Source: Tychonema litorale BBK16 (GTDB lineage: Bacteria; Cyanobacteriota; Cyanobacteriia; Cyanobacteriales; Microcoleaceae). Taken from it: a stretch of DNA of 53,032 bases. The translations under genes were made by a program, and so were the position numbers. Shown piece after piece: positions 8,717-17,194 of the stretch. Position 1 is the first letter of the stretch. Each line of letters opens with the position of its first letter. The DNA lies in assembly GCF_021648855.1 (NCBI RefSeq), contig NZ_JAKJHX010000016.1:7209-60240 (forward strand), given 5' to 3'. The notes under the pieces were generated by a model, which had not been told where the DNA came from, did not search any database, and worked only from the letters and a program-made list of their open reading frames with translations.

Positions 8717-8882
8717 TGTACGAGAATCTGGTCGTTCGGGAGAATTAGAAAAATGCGAACAATTGACAGACGAATATTCATATTAGATATTATCAACCTA
8801 ATTTAGTAATTTTAGGCTCAGGTAGCGCTACAATTGTCAACTGGGATAGAAACGGCCGATTTAAAAGTAGGGGATAGTTGGT

Positions 8883-9329
8883 ATGGCTACAAGTCGTCGC
8901 ATAGAGCGCGTAGCTTCAATGATTAAACGGGAAGTCAGCCTGATGTTGCTGAACGGCATTAAGGACGATCGAGTCGGTGCAGGTATGGTTAGCGTAACTG
9001 AAGTAGTGGTTTCAGGAGACCTTCAGCACACAAAAATCTTTGTCAGCATTTACGGTACTGATGAGGCGAAAGCCGAGACTATGGAAGGTTTGAAATCGGC
9101 TACTAGCTACGTCCGTAACCAGTTGGGCCAGCGGTTGCAACTGCGCCGGACACCAGGAGTGGCATTTCTAGAAGACGGTTCTCTAGAACGGGGTGATAAA
9201 ATGGTGATACTGCTGAATCAGCTTTCTGCCGATCGCAAACCAGGTATGTTTGATGACGAAGAATTGACTGATGATGGCAAAAAATTGACCAATGATGATG
9301 ATGATGATTTAGAAGAAGACGAGGATTAG
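8883..9329 (+). CDS. rbfA: Ribosome-binding factor A
   Basis: RbfA (148 residues) is a KH-like protein that binds 16S rRNA helix 1 and helps mature the 30S subunit. The N terminus ([15 protein letters not shown]), [20 protein letters not shown] and the [20 protein letters not shown] segment are typical. The last 30 residues are an acidic tail rich in Asp and Glu ([11 protein letters not shown]), which makes it longer than the common 115-130 residues. The downstream glycosidase gene begins 39 bp later and may be cotranscribed. Confidence 0.95.
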   Translation: MATSRRIERVASMIKREVSLMLLNGIKDDRVGAGMVSVTEVVVSGDLQHTKIFVSIYGTDEAKAETMEGLKSATSYVRNQLGQRLQLRRTPGVAFLEDGSLERGDKMVILLNQLSADRKPGMFDDEELTDDGKKLTNDDDDDLEEDED

Positions 9330-9368
9330 CGTCTGAAGGTAGTCAACAGTTAACAGTTAACAATTCCC

Positions 9369-10988
9369 ATGATGATTGATAATCTTTCCCTACCAGAATT
9401 AGTAGCCCAGATGTTCGTAGTACGTGCTTCTGGCTATTTATTCGATCACCAAATCTGCTATCCCGAATGGGAACCAACCGCCGATAAACTCCGCCATTAC
9501 TTGGAAAATCTGGGTGTTGGCGGTGTGATTTTGGTTGGGGGAAGTGCTGCGGAATTGGCCATGCGATCGCACCAATTGCAATCTTGGGCAAAATTTCCGC
9601 TGTTGTTAGCGGCGGATATTGAGGAAGGTGTTGGCCAGCGATTTGCGGGGGCGACTTGGTTTGGGCCGCCGATGGCAATTGCGGAAATTGCCAGAAAAAA
9701 TCCTGAAGCGGCCGATCGTTATGCCGAACAAATGGGCGCTGTGACGGCGATCGAAGCTAGGGCGATCGGTCTAAATTGGGTTCTAGCACCAGTAGTTGAT
9801 GTTAACAATAATCCCGACAATCCGGTAATTAACGTCCGCGCTTTTGGCGAGACACCAGAAATTGTCAGCAAGTTAGCCAGTGCTTTTATTCGGGGTGCTA
9901 GTCCGCACCCGGTTTTGACCACAGCTAAGCATTTTCCAGGTCACGGGGATACCGCCGTTGATTCTCACTTGGAATTGCCGGTTTTGCCACATTCGCCCAC
10001 TCGGTTAGCTGAAGTTGAGTTGCCTCCTTTTGTCGAGGCGATCGCAAATGGAGTCGATGCTGTGATGACAGCCCATTTGCTGATTCCGGCTTGGGATGCC
10101 GAGTTTCCCGCTACTCTTTCTCGCAAAATTTTGATTGGGAAACTCCGCGAAGAGTTAGGGTTTGAGGGTTTAATTGTAACTGATGCTTTGGTGATGGGTG
10201 CGATCGCCAATAAGTACGGCCATAATGAAGCTGCTGTTTTGGCCGCTGAGGCTGGTGCTGATGTTTTGCTGATGCCCCTTGACCCCGAAGGCGCAATTCA
10301 GGCTGTCTGCGAAGCTGTTACTCAAGGCAGACTTTCCATAACACAAATTAAGGAATCTGTCAAGCGAATTTGGGAAGCCAAGCAAAAAGTTGGTTTGTCG
10401 ATTTCTGACCCCCCCCAGCCCCCCCTTGCTAAGGGGGGGAGGAAGAATTCAGCATTAATTGACTTGAGCACCCTGTCAAATCCCGATGCAATGAAAACGG
10501 CTGCCAATATTTTGCGAGATTCCTTGAAATTTGGCGGAAATCTACCTTTGCCGCAGCCCCAAAAAAATCAGTTGTTGCGGAATTTGATTGTAGTTGACGA
10601 TGTTTTGGGGTGCGAGTTTTTGGGAAACCACACTCCGGCAATCGCCCTACCCGCACAGTTAGGTTACGAATTGCAACTTATTGACGATCGGGCTGGTGCG
10701 ATCGCTGATACTGCTTCTAATACAGAGCCGTTTTCTCCGACATTGCTGCAAATTTTCATTCGCGGGAACTGCTTCCGAGGAAGTGCTGGCTTGACCGAAA
10801 CCGCTCAAGACTGGTTTAAGAAATTATTAACAACCGGAGAACTGCAAGCTGTGTTAATCTACGGAAGTCCATACGTTTTAGAACAGTTTTTGCCATACCT
10901 GCCTCCAAACATTCCCTATGTCTTTTGTTTCGGGCAGATGCCGACAGCACAAACCATAGCCCTAGAATTACTTTTTGGTATTGACTGA
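9369..10988 (+). CDS. Glycoside hydrolase family 3 protein (beta-N-acetylhexosaminidase, NagZ-like) with C-terminal extension
   Basis: The first 340 residues form a family 3 glycosidase domain. The NagZ signature KHFPGHGDT is at 187-195, followed by DSH at 198-200, and the likely nucleophile is D272 in VTDAL. This subgroup removes N-acetylglucosamine from peptidoglycan fragments during cell-wall recycling. Residues about 347-358 (PPQPPLAKGG) are encoded by a palindromic repeat inserted in frame. After it a domain of about 170 residues is not part of minimal NagZ and resembles the C-terminal domain of other family 3 enzymes. There is no signal peptide, so it is probably cytoplasmic. Confidence 0.88.
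   Translation: MMIDNLSLPELVAQMFVVRASGYLFDHQICYPEWEPTADKLRHYLENLGVGGVILVGGSAAELAMRSHQLQSWAKFPLLLAADIEEGVGQRFAGATWFGPPMAIAEIARKNPEAADRYAEQMGAVTAIEARAIGLNWVLAPVVDVNNNPDNPVINVRAFGETPEIVSKLASAFIRGASPHPVLTTAKHFPGHGDTAVDSHLELPVLPHSPTRLAEVELPPFVEAIANGVDAVMTAHLLIPAWDAEFPATLSRKILIGKLREELGFEGLIVTDALVMGAIANKYGHNEAAVLAAEAGADVLLMPLDPEGAIQAVCEAVTQGRLSITQIKESVKRIWEAKQKVGLSISDPPQPPLAKGGRKNSALIDLSTLSNPDAMKTAANILRDSLKFGGNLPLPQPQKNQLLRNLIVVDDVLGCEFLGNHTPAIALPAQLGYELQLIDDRAGAIADTASNTEPFSPTLLQIFIRGNCFRGSAGLTETAQDWFKKLLTTGELQAVLIYGSPYVLEQFLPYLPPNIPYVFCFGQMPTAQTIALELLFGID
10409..10442. repeat. C/G-run palindromic repeat inside a coding region
   Basis: Runs of eight and seven C are followed by CTTGCTAAG and then a run of seven G. 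The element forms a hairpin and is translated in frame as PPQPPLAKGG between the two domains of the glycosidase. A related, shorter peptide occurs in the glycosyltransferase near 50600. Confidence 0.75.
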
Positions 10989-11344
10989 AAGCATCCAGTG
11001 CACAAGCCCCCGGATTCATCCGTTCATTGGGTTTAAGCTTCAAATCTCAAATCTCAAATCGATTGACTGATTTATGAAAATTTATAAACTTTTGCTAAGT
11101 TGGGACTAATCTCCATAGACCTGGTTTCTGCGAAAAATCAAAGGTTTGACAGCGAAGTATCCAGACTGAAGCTGGGATTGACACTGCCTTCCTTAATTTT
11201 TGTAAATATTATGATTTATTTTAGGTTTATATAAGCAAACTGTATCTACATATACAGAAAATAATTAATATACGAATTATCTAAGTTTAGACTATATTAT
11301 TACTAGGTCCATAAAATTTTTTAGCGAAGCATTGAGGGCGCATT
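10989..11344. other. 356-bp intergenic region
   Basis: No gene was seen. It has a short AAATCTC tandem repeat at about 11039-11058 and an AT-rich stretch before 11345 that probably holds the promoter of the next gene (a TATATT-like -10 near 11292). Nothing else was recognised. Confidence 0.5.
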
Positions 11345-11578
11345 ATGATTCAGTCTACAATCCACAAACTGCAATACTCTTTAGATGTCATCCAAGATGA
11401 AGCTCGTCACCTCGTGCATGATGGCGTACTCAGCCGTCAACAGCCAATCTATACGATGTGCCAATTCATTCCGCCCCGCGAATGGGCTTGTGTCGAGTGC
11501 GAACTAGAAAAATGCGATTTCTTGTTGCGCGATCGCATCGCCGACCTCATCGGTTCTGAAAAATGGGACAATGACTAA
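11345..11578 (+). CDS. DUF4327-like small cyanobacterial protein
   Basis: This soluble 77-residue protein contains HKLQYSLDVIQDEARHLVHDGVLSRQQPIY, then a short Cys-containing segment (CVECELEKCDFLLRDRI). The pattern matches the small cyanobacterial DUF4327 family by eye. The spacing C-x2-C-x4-C suggests possible metal or redox behaviour, but this is not known for the family. A GAGGG lies about 8 bases before the ATG. It appears monocistronic. Confidence 0.72.
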   Translation: MIQSTIHKLQYSLDVIQDEARHLVHDGVLSRQQPIYTMCQFIPPREWACVECELEKCDFLLRDRIADLIGSEKWDND

Positions 11579-11812
11579 ACTTTTGTTATCCAGTCGGGTT
11601 GTTGGAGAATTGAATCAGTTATGGGTGTTTGTTGTAGATGAAGTTTGCAACAGAACTCGTAATTAGCACCATTTAACTGTTAAAATTAGAACTGTTTTTT
11701 TCGCATTACTCCTAATTATTTCAACTGTGTAGCAAAAGGTAGGTAGGTCTTTTGAGAGGAACTTTTTTGGATTAAAAACTTTCAAATTTGTTTGTAGGCA
11801 ACTCAAGGCGCT

Positions 11813-12217
11813 TTAATCATGAGAATTTTCGGCGCGTAAATTTTCCAACTCGGTTCTGAGTGCCACCATTTGTGCAGTTAATTCTTGAATCTCTAATACT
11901 ACGTCTGGCCCTCCAACCGAGTCAGAGGGACTACCTGTGGGTGAATCCGATTGCTTTGACGAGACGGATTCGCTCTCGGTATTCTCCCGATCGCTTGTCT
12001 GGGAAAAAATAGTATCTACAAAATTCCGCGCTTCTCGATCGGTTATTTCTCCTTTTTCTAGCAACTCATCGGCTAGTCTGCCTAAATCTGAATTCAATTT
12101 TTCCAGATTTTCCGATCGCTTTACAGGATCTTGCAATGTCTCAATTAAAAAGGAAGTTGCACCCAAAGTTAGGTGAAATCCGGTTTGCAGCATTTGAGGC
12201 AGTTTTTCGGCATTCAT
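11813..12217 (-). CDS. Hypothetical phasin-like helical protein
   Basis: The 134-residue product has an N-terminal helix-rich part (MLQTGFHLTLGATSFLIETLQDP, then LADELLEKGEITDREARNFVDTI), a low-complexity Ser/Asp linker (residues about 78-104), and a C-terminal leucine-zipper-like coil (LEIQELTAQMVALRTELENLRAE). This order resembles the phasin/PhaF-like proteins common in cyanobacteria. No enzyme motif is present. The coil suggests oligomerisation. It appears monocistronic. Confidence 0.65.
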   Translation of the reverse strand: MNAEKLPQMLQTGFHLTLGATSFLIETLQDPVKRSENLEKLNSDLGRLADELLEKGEITDREARNFVDTIFSQTSDRENTESESVSSKQSDSPTGSPSDSVGGPDVVLEIQELTAQMVALRTELENLRAENSHD

Positions 12218-12403
12218 TTAAAAAGTCCGCGAGTGCAATCGATCAGTTGCGATCGCCCCGAATTACGAAAAACACGTCTCTGGGGGGATGGCTTTTTGTT
12301 TTACTTATAACTGATTTTACCATTACTTTGTAAATTTACAAAGGTCAAATGTAAATTTTTGTAACAATGTCGATAAATCTGGGTTCTTCAGGTTAAACAA
12401 CTA

Positions 12404-13537
12404 CTAAGGGTACAGTGTATCGCCAGTCGAAGGGTCAAAGACAGAGAGTCGATCGAAATCAAGCTGAACATTTAGCCGATCGCCCGATCGCCAGCGAACA
12501 CTCGCAGCCACCTGCATCTGTATAGTAGTTTCTGGACTCAACATCGGCAAAAGAGCCCGGATTAAAGTTTCTCGCCCCAAGGGTTCTACCACCTTAACCT
12601 CTACTTCCAGAGGCACTTTCCCTAATGCCCAAACATCACTTTTTAAATCATCATTTTTTGTGATTGATTGAGTAAAAACCTCAATATGTTCTGGACGAAT
12701 TCCCAAATCAAATCCTTGTCCTTCCCTAGGCTGCAATTTTTTCTGAATCGAGGGCGGACAAGCTAGAAATTGATTTCCCAATTGAAAAGATTCATTCGTA
12801 TAAATCGCCGGCAAAATATTCATAGCAGGATTACCTAAAAATGTCGCAACCATCCGATTTGCTGGCTTAGTATAAACACTTTGAGGGTCTCCAATTTGTT
12901 GAATTATACCGCGATCTAAGACAACAATTTTATCCGCTAAAGTCATTGCTTCCACTTGATCGTGGGTGACATAAACCGTCGTAATTCGTAGCCGTTGATG
13001 GAGTAATTTCAGTTCAGCCCTAGTGTCATCTCGCAGTTGAGCATCAAGGTTAGAAAGCGGTTCATCTAAGAGAAATACCTTGGGTTCGCGCGCGATCGCC
13101 CTTCCCAGTGCTACCCGCTGCTGTTGACCGCCTGAGAGCTGTTTGGGCTTACGATTGAGCAGATGATCGATCGAAAGCGATCGGGCTACAGTCTCCACCC
13201 TTTCTTGAATTTGAGATTTTTCAACATTCCGCATCCGCAATCCAAAAGCCAGATTTTCTGCAACCGTCATGTGCGGATACAGTGCATAATTTTGAAATAC
13301 CATTGCCACATCCCGCTGTCTCGCCGGAATGTTGTTAACTAAATTATCTCCAATATAAATATTGCCAGAAGTTGCCGTTTCTAAACCTGCAATTGTTCGC
13401 ATAATTGTAGACTTACCGCAACCCGATGGTCCAACCAATACCCAAAATTCTCCATCCGGGATTTTGAAGCTAATATTTTCGATTGCGGTGACGTTTTGGT
13501 AGCGTCGGGTAATATTTTCCAAGCGAACATTTGCCAT
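12404..13537 (-). CDS. ABC transporter ATP-binding protein (MalK/UgpC type)
   Basis: This 377-residue ATPase has Walker A GPSGCGKST at 36-44, the signature LSGGQQQR at 134-141, Walker B VFLLDEP at 154-160 and the switch histidine in TTVYVTHDQ. The remaining C-terminal part (about 240-377) is the regulatory TOBE-type domain found in CUT1-family importers of sugars or glycerol-3-phosphate. No permease or binding protein lies nearby, so it probably powers permeases encoded elsewhere, as MsmK/UgpC-type shared ATPases do. It is cytoplasmic and membrane-associated. The substrate is not deducible. Confidence 0.9.
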   Translation of the reverse strand: MANVRLENITRRYQNVTAIENISFKIPDGEFWVLVGPSGCGKSTIMRTIAGLETATSGNIYIGDNLVNNIPARQRDVAMVFQNYALYPHMTVAENLAFGLRMRNVEKSQIQERVETVARSLSIDHLLNRKPKQLSGGQQQRVALGRAIAREPKVFLLDEPLSNLDAQLRDDTRAELKLLHQRLRITTVYVTHDQVEAMTLADKIVVLDRGIIQQIGDPQSVYTKPANRMVATFLGNPAMNILPAIYTNESFQLGNQFLACPPSIQKKLQPREGQGFDLGIRPEHIEVFTQSITKNDDLKSDVWALGKVPLEVEVKVVEPLGRETLIRALLPMLSPETTIQMQVAASVRWRSGDRLNVQLDFDRLSVFDPSTGDTLYP

Positions 13538-13683
13538 TTTCGTTAATTAGTAGTTACTGATTATTCGTTATTTGTTAGTAGTTTTTACATTATCGCCTAA
13601 TTGACGACAATCTTTCAGTCGCGATCGCACATCATAGATTTTATCAGCAGCCGAGACTACTCTAACTGAACTAGAGGTTAATC

Positions 13684-13851
13684 ATGTCGTCAAGGGAAAT
13701 TTGGTATCGTGTGGCTGTCGGTACAGCCCTCTATAATAGCTGTGATGGATCTGTTCGTGCTTACTGGGCTTGCCTTGATTTGCGATCGCATCGTGAAGTA
13801 AAATTGCGATCGGCTCATCTTCCGAAGCCCCCTACTCTAAAGTTATACTAG
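13684..13851 (+). CDS. Possible 55-aa small protein, weak
   Basis: The 354-bp gap 13538-13891 holds one small open frame (MSSREIWYRVAVGTALYNSC..., ending at TAG 13849-13851) with an AGAGG about 8 bases before its ATG. It contains HIP1 octamers, matches nothing I recognise and may be chance. Otherwise the gap holds only AT-rich sequence that should contain the divergent promoters of the ABC ATPase and the Uma2 gene. Confidence 0.2.
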   Translation: MSSREIWYRVAVGTALYNSCDGSVRAYWACLDLRSHREVKLRSAHLPKPPTLKLY

Positions 13852-13891
13852 CAGTATCAAACATTAGAATCATTAAAGAGAGGTTGCGATC

Positions 13892-14515
13892 GTGACAGCT
13901 ACTATAATTCTACCCAAAAATGCTGATCCAAAATTACAGGCAGAATCACAGCCAGCACTTGAAAACATACCAGAAATTCAACCCGAATCTGAATCACAAA
14001 AAGTCATATCTCTCGAAGAGTTCTTAGTCAAACCGCCTGATAGAATGGAGTGGGTTGATGGCAACTTAGTAGAGAAAACAGGAATGACCTTCAAGCACGG
14101 TCTAGCTCAATCTAAATTATCTGCATCCTGGGGAAATTATAAAAATTCTAGTGGACAGGGAGGAGAAGTTATTACAGAAGTCCTTTGTCGCACTAACAAA
14201 CAAGGCCGCCGTCCCGATGTTGCTTACATCACTCCTGAACTCTTGCCATCATCGGGTAATTTTACAGCATTTTCCCAAAGCTTTCCACTCATTGCAGAAG
14301 TTGCTTCCCCCGAAGACAGCGGCGAAGAATTATTTGCTAAAGCCCAAGAATATTTGGAATCGGGATGTTCAGAAGTTTGGTTGCTATTTCCTGAAGCTAG
14401 ATTAGTATTTGTAAATGCAGGGAAAAACTGGCTGTTGTTTAATGCGGATGAAGTTGTCAAGACTCAAAGGATACTTCCAGATTTTAGCGTAGCTGTTAAT
14501 GAATTGTTGGCTTGA
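13892..14515 (+). CDS. Uma2-family (DUF820) PD-(D/E)XK nuclease-like protein
   Basis: The 207-residue product shows the Uma2 pattern: EWVDGNLVEK (53-62), RRPDVAYI (106-113), AEVASPED (135-142) and YLESGCSEVWLLFPE (154-168). The fold is that of restriction-type endonucleases, with the RPD aspartate and the AEV glutamate as probable metal ligands. Uma2 genes are abundant in cyanobacteria and their role is largely unknown. About 40 residues precede the domain. A fragment resembling its last twelve codons recurs at 15294-15325, after the next gene, which suggests an insertion at or near a pair of Uma2 genes. Confidence 0.88.
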   Translation: MTATIILPKNADPKLQAESQPALENIPEIQPESESQKVISLEEFLVKPPDRMEWVDGNLVEKTGMTFKHGLAQSKLSASWGNYKNSSGQGGEVITEVLCRTNKQGRRPDVAYITPELLPSSGNFTAFSQSFPLIAEVASPEDSGEELFAKAQEYLESGCSEVWLLFPEARLVFVNAGKNWLLFNADEVVKTQRILPDFSVAVNELLA

Positions 14516-14552
14516 CAAATGTGTAAAATAACTATTAAGAAATAATAAAGGT

Positions 14553-15275
14553 ATGTGTGTGAAAAGGAATTCATATGATTGGTTAGATCTATTTTCTGGG
14601 GGAGTTGCAACAGCCCCTTTTTTCTTCTCTTGCACCCTTGATGGACTAGAGAAACTTTATCTGACGCAATCAGATAAACATGGTGGTAGTCAACTAAATG
14701 AGTTGTGTGTAATCGGACTTGTATCCTACTTTGAAGCATTTTGCAAAGACCACTTTGCCTCAATCATCAATATAGAACCATCACTTCTTAAGAACCTGTC
14801 AAAAAACGGGCAGGATATTAATATTGACCCAGCTAAAGCGCTTGAACTAGGTGATGCTCTATCTTGCAACATCGGTTTTATAGTTGCAGAAAAGTATGAC
14901 TTTGGAACTGCACAAAAAATTAATGCGCTGTATAAAGCATTGATTTTGATTTCTCCATTTTCTAAGGATGAGATGCAGATGTATGGCGATTTACTGAGAG
15001 ACCGTAACTTGTTAGTTCATCATGGAGGAACATATACATCTTCATATATTGCACAAAATAAAAGTATACTTTTGTCAGAAAAGAAGCGTCCATTTTTTGA
15101 CTCACTGGTCATATCAAAGACGTATGTTGACGATCGATTCAATTTCATCAAGGAAGTTTCAAGAAAAATCCTAAAAGCCTCACACGCTGCACTTATAAAG
15201 TACCTTGATGAAAATGAAATACAGCTTCCAGAGTGGAAGCAAAAAGCTGTAGATTCATTTTTGGATGAAAAATAA
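14553..15275 (+). CDS. HEPN-like protein, putative ribonuclease
   Basis: This 240-residue, largely helical protein is of no family I can name. It contains R151-N-L-L-V-H156 in the context LLRDRNLLVHHGG, which fits the R-polar-x(3-5)-H motif of HEPN ribonucleases found in toxin-antitoxin, abortive-infection and other defence systems. An acidic helix earlier (SYFEAFCKDHF, 58-68) resembles the first HEPN helix. No cognate nucleotidyltransferase (MNT) antitoxin gene is adjacent. The gene is AT-rich, lacks HIP1 octamers, and sits between an intact Uma2 gene and a Uma2 3' remnant, all of which suggest recent acquisition. RNase activity is an inference. Confidence 0.6.
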   Translation: MCVKRNSYDWLDLFSGGVATAPFFFSCTLDGLEKLYLTQSDKHGGSQLNELCVIGLVSYFEAFCKDHFASIINIEPSLLKNLSKNGQDINIDPAKALELGDALSCNIGFIVAEKYDFGTAQKINALYKALILISPFSKDEMQMYGDLLRDRNLLVHHGGTYTSSYIAQNKSILLSEKKRPFFDSLVISKTYVDDRFNFIKEVSRKILKASHAALIKYLDENEIQLPEWKQKAVDSFLDEK

Positions 15276-15278
15276 TCA

Positions 15279-15326
15279 TGACTATGACTTAGGTTTTAGC
15301 GTAGCTATAAACGAATTATTAGCTTA
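15279..15326 (+). pseudogene. 3' remnant of a second Uma2 gene
   Basis: Downstream of the HEPN-like gene the frame reads LGFSVAINELLA followed by TAA. The intact Uma2 gene upstream ends in DFSVAVNELLA and TGA. About 27 of 32 bases agree between 14483-14514 and 15294-15325. No start or upstream Uma2 sequence remains. Confidence 0.6.
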
Positions 15327-15412
15327 AAAAGCTTGCCATAAATGCCATCTTATGAAATAATCTAGGATGTTGAAATTTCAAACTATAGCGACCTTCAAAA
15401 ATAAAAATATAT

Positions 15413-16135
15413 ATGGATAGATTCAGAGTAGAAGTTATTTCTCAAACACCAAATCCTCAGCAAGTAATTTACGCAGCCCTCCATCAAGACTATACTGAGA
15501 ATTTCGTATTTGACGATCGCGATTCCTGGCCCTCAGACGCAGAATGTGGCGAAATTATCGTCAAAAGACTCCTCGCAGGCGATCGGGGTCATTACGGCCC
15601 CCTAGAACATCCCCAAATTATCTTTAATTGCGGCTACTTTCCCCACAGTGTCATGCAGCAAGCCAGGACACATCGTGTTGGAGTCTCATTCGATGTACAA
15701 TCCCTGCGCTATACAGGTAATCAATTTCTGGATGCAGCGATCGGCAAAAAAGACATAGAAGATATCTTTTACCTGCGTCCAGTAGATTATTATACAGACC
15801 GTGAAGGCAAGAAATATTACTATTCTCCTGAACAAAGACAAAAAGATTTAGAGTGGTGTCTAGAAGCGGCTAAACGTTATAAAATAGACTTCGACGGCGG
15901 AATGTCCGAGGAACACGCCAGAGGCAAACTACCCTTTGACTACCGCCAGCATTTTGTAGTCAGTTTCAATCTCAGGTCTTTCCTACACTTCTCCGACTTA
16001 AGAAACAAAAAAAATGCTCAACTAGAAATTCAAAAACTCTGCGAAATGATGTGGCCTCATTTTGAAAATTGGGCACCCGACATCGCCAAATGGTACACAA
16101 CAACTCGCCTCGGAAAAGCCAGACTAGCCCCGTAA
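15413..16135 (+). CDS. thyX: Flavin-dependent thymidylate synthase
   Basis: ThyX (240 residues) methylates dUMP to dTMP using methylene-tetrahydrofolate, with FAD and NADPH. The ThyX motif is present at residues 85-100 as RTHRVGVSFDVQSLRY, where other families have RHR...S. FDYRQHFVVSFNLRSFLHF and LRNKKNAQLEIQ further on form the nucleotide and FAD site. No thyA is seen in the window. A spacer of about 100 bp separates it from the degenerate dCTP-deaminase-like gene, and together with the downstream dUTPase and dCMP deaminase it forms a dUMP/dTMP neighbourhood. Confidence 0.95.
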   Translation: MDRFRVEVISQTPNPQQVIYAALHQDYTENFVFDDRDSWPSDAECGEIIVKRLLAGDRGHYGPLEHPQIIFNCGYFPHSVMQQARTHRVGVSFDVQSLRYTGNQFLDAAIGKKDIEDIFYLRPVDYYTDREGKKYYYSPEQRQKDLEWCLEAAKRYKIDFDGGMSEEHARGKLPFDYRQHFVVSFNLRSFLHFSDLRNKKNAQLEIQKLCEMMWPHFENWAPDIAKWYTTTRLGKARLAP

Positions 16136-16236
16136 TAATTGCGATTAAAATGGCAAGATTGTTGTGTAACACATGACACCAGGTTCGGGAGAAGTTGTGA
16201 ACTGCATATTTATGATTAAAACAAAAGGAGGGATCT

Positions 16237-17073
16237 ATGTCAGTTTTGAGCGAACAAGATATTATGGATGAACTAGGAAATGGCATCCTAATTTATCCTT
16301 TCAAAAAGTCTCAGTTGACAGGTAGTTGCTTGGCTTTGACTGCCAGCCAATATGCTTATGATATTAAGGACAAAAAACTATTAGATGCTCAGATAGATCC
16401 CAACCTACCCGATCAAAAGTTTTTTATTTTACCACCCAGAGATACTGTTTTAGTATGGACTCAGGAATCAGTCTGTATCAGTGAGTATTTTTGTGGCTCA
16501 ATTATTGCTAGAGTCAGGCTAGTATCAAAGGGAATTGGACACATTGGAACCCGAATGAATCCCAACTGGGAAGGTATTCTTTGTATAACTCTTCATAATC
16601 TGTCAGATGCCGATATACAAATTAATGTAGGTGAAACAATTGCGTACTTAAGATTTCATAAATTACTTTCAAAATCCTTGACTCCTAAAAATCTACACGA
16701 TCCTGCCCGACTAGATATTCTACCTGAAAGTTGTGCTGTTCCTGACAAACTTAATAGATGGATATATGACGTTAGTAATAGATGGAGAAGGGGAAACAAA
16801 GAGGCTCTTATGGAAAAATTGAAAAATGATTCCCCTGATTACGCAGAGATATTGAAAGATAGAGAACGTAAGCTAAAATACTTACAAGAGCAATCTACAA
16901 GCCACAAAGTTATGTTCTGGTTTAAAAAATTGACAGCGCCCGTAGTTTTGTCTGCTCTAATACTTATCTATCTAAATATTAGTCCTCAGAATCCTCTACT
17001 AGGAAACTTGATTTTAGCTATCATACCTGTAGTAGGCACAATTGCTGTTGAAATTACCCTATATAAAAGATAA
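16237..17073 (+). CDS. Membrane-anchored dCTP deaminase/dUTPase-fold protein with degenerate active site
   Basis: Residues 1-150 align by eye with Dcd (GILIYPF..., MNPNWEG for IDPGWSG, LHN for FYN). Aligned to E. coli Dcd, the catalytic Glu138 becomes Thr118, Ser111 becomes Val93 and Arg115 becomes Ser97, whereas Arg110 and Arg126 positions are kept (Arg92, Arg106). It is therefore probably not a deaminase. Residues 180-225 are charged and helical, and two hydrophobic segments (about 233-248 and 255-274) form a membrane anchor with a cytoplasmic Dcd-like head. A strong AAGGAGGG site precedes the ATG. The gene is AT-rich without HIP1 octamers. A nucleotide-sensing role is only an inference. 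Confidence 0.75.
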   Translation: MSVLSEQDIMDELGNGILIYPFKKSQLTGSCLALTASQYAYDIKDKKLLDAQIDPNLPDQKFFILPPRDTVLVWTQESVCISEYFCGSIIARVRLVSKGIGHIGTRMNPNWEGILCITLHNLSDADIQINVGETIAYLRFHKLLSKSLTPKNLHDPARLDILPESCAVPDKLNRWIYDVSNRWRRGNKEALMEKLKNDSPDYAEILKDRERKLKYLQEQSTSHKVMFWFKKLTAPVVLSALILIYLNISPQNPLLGNLILAIIPVVGTIAVEITLYKR

Positions 17074-17130
17074 TTTGTAGGTAATTTTGGTTAAGTATTA
17101 TTAAAATCATTAAAATTTTAACGCTTAGCC

Positions 17131-17159
17131 TTGACACTTGTGACGATTGCGTATATAAT
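17131..17159 (+). promoter_or_regulatory. Consensus sigma70 promoter for dut and the dCMP deaminase gene
   Basis: TTGACA (17131-17136), 17 bases, TATAAT (17154-17159) match the consensus at all twelve positions. Transcription should start near 17166, giving a leader of about 29 nt before the dut ATG at 17195. No Shine-Dalgarno sequence is visible. Confidence 0.75.
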
Positions 17160-17194
17160 GTGAGGCTGTCTATCATAATCAACAGCGCAATTAT

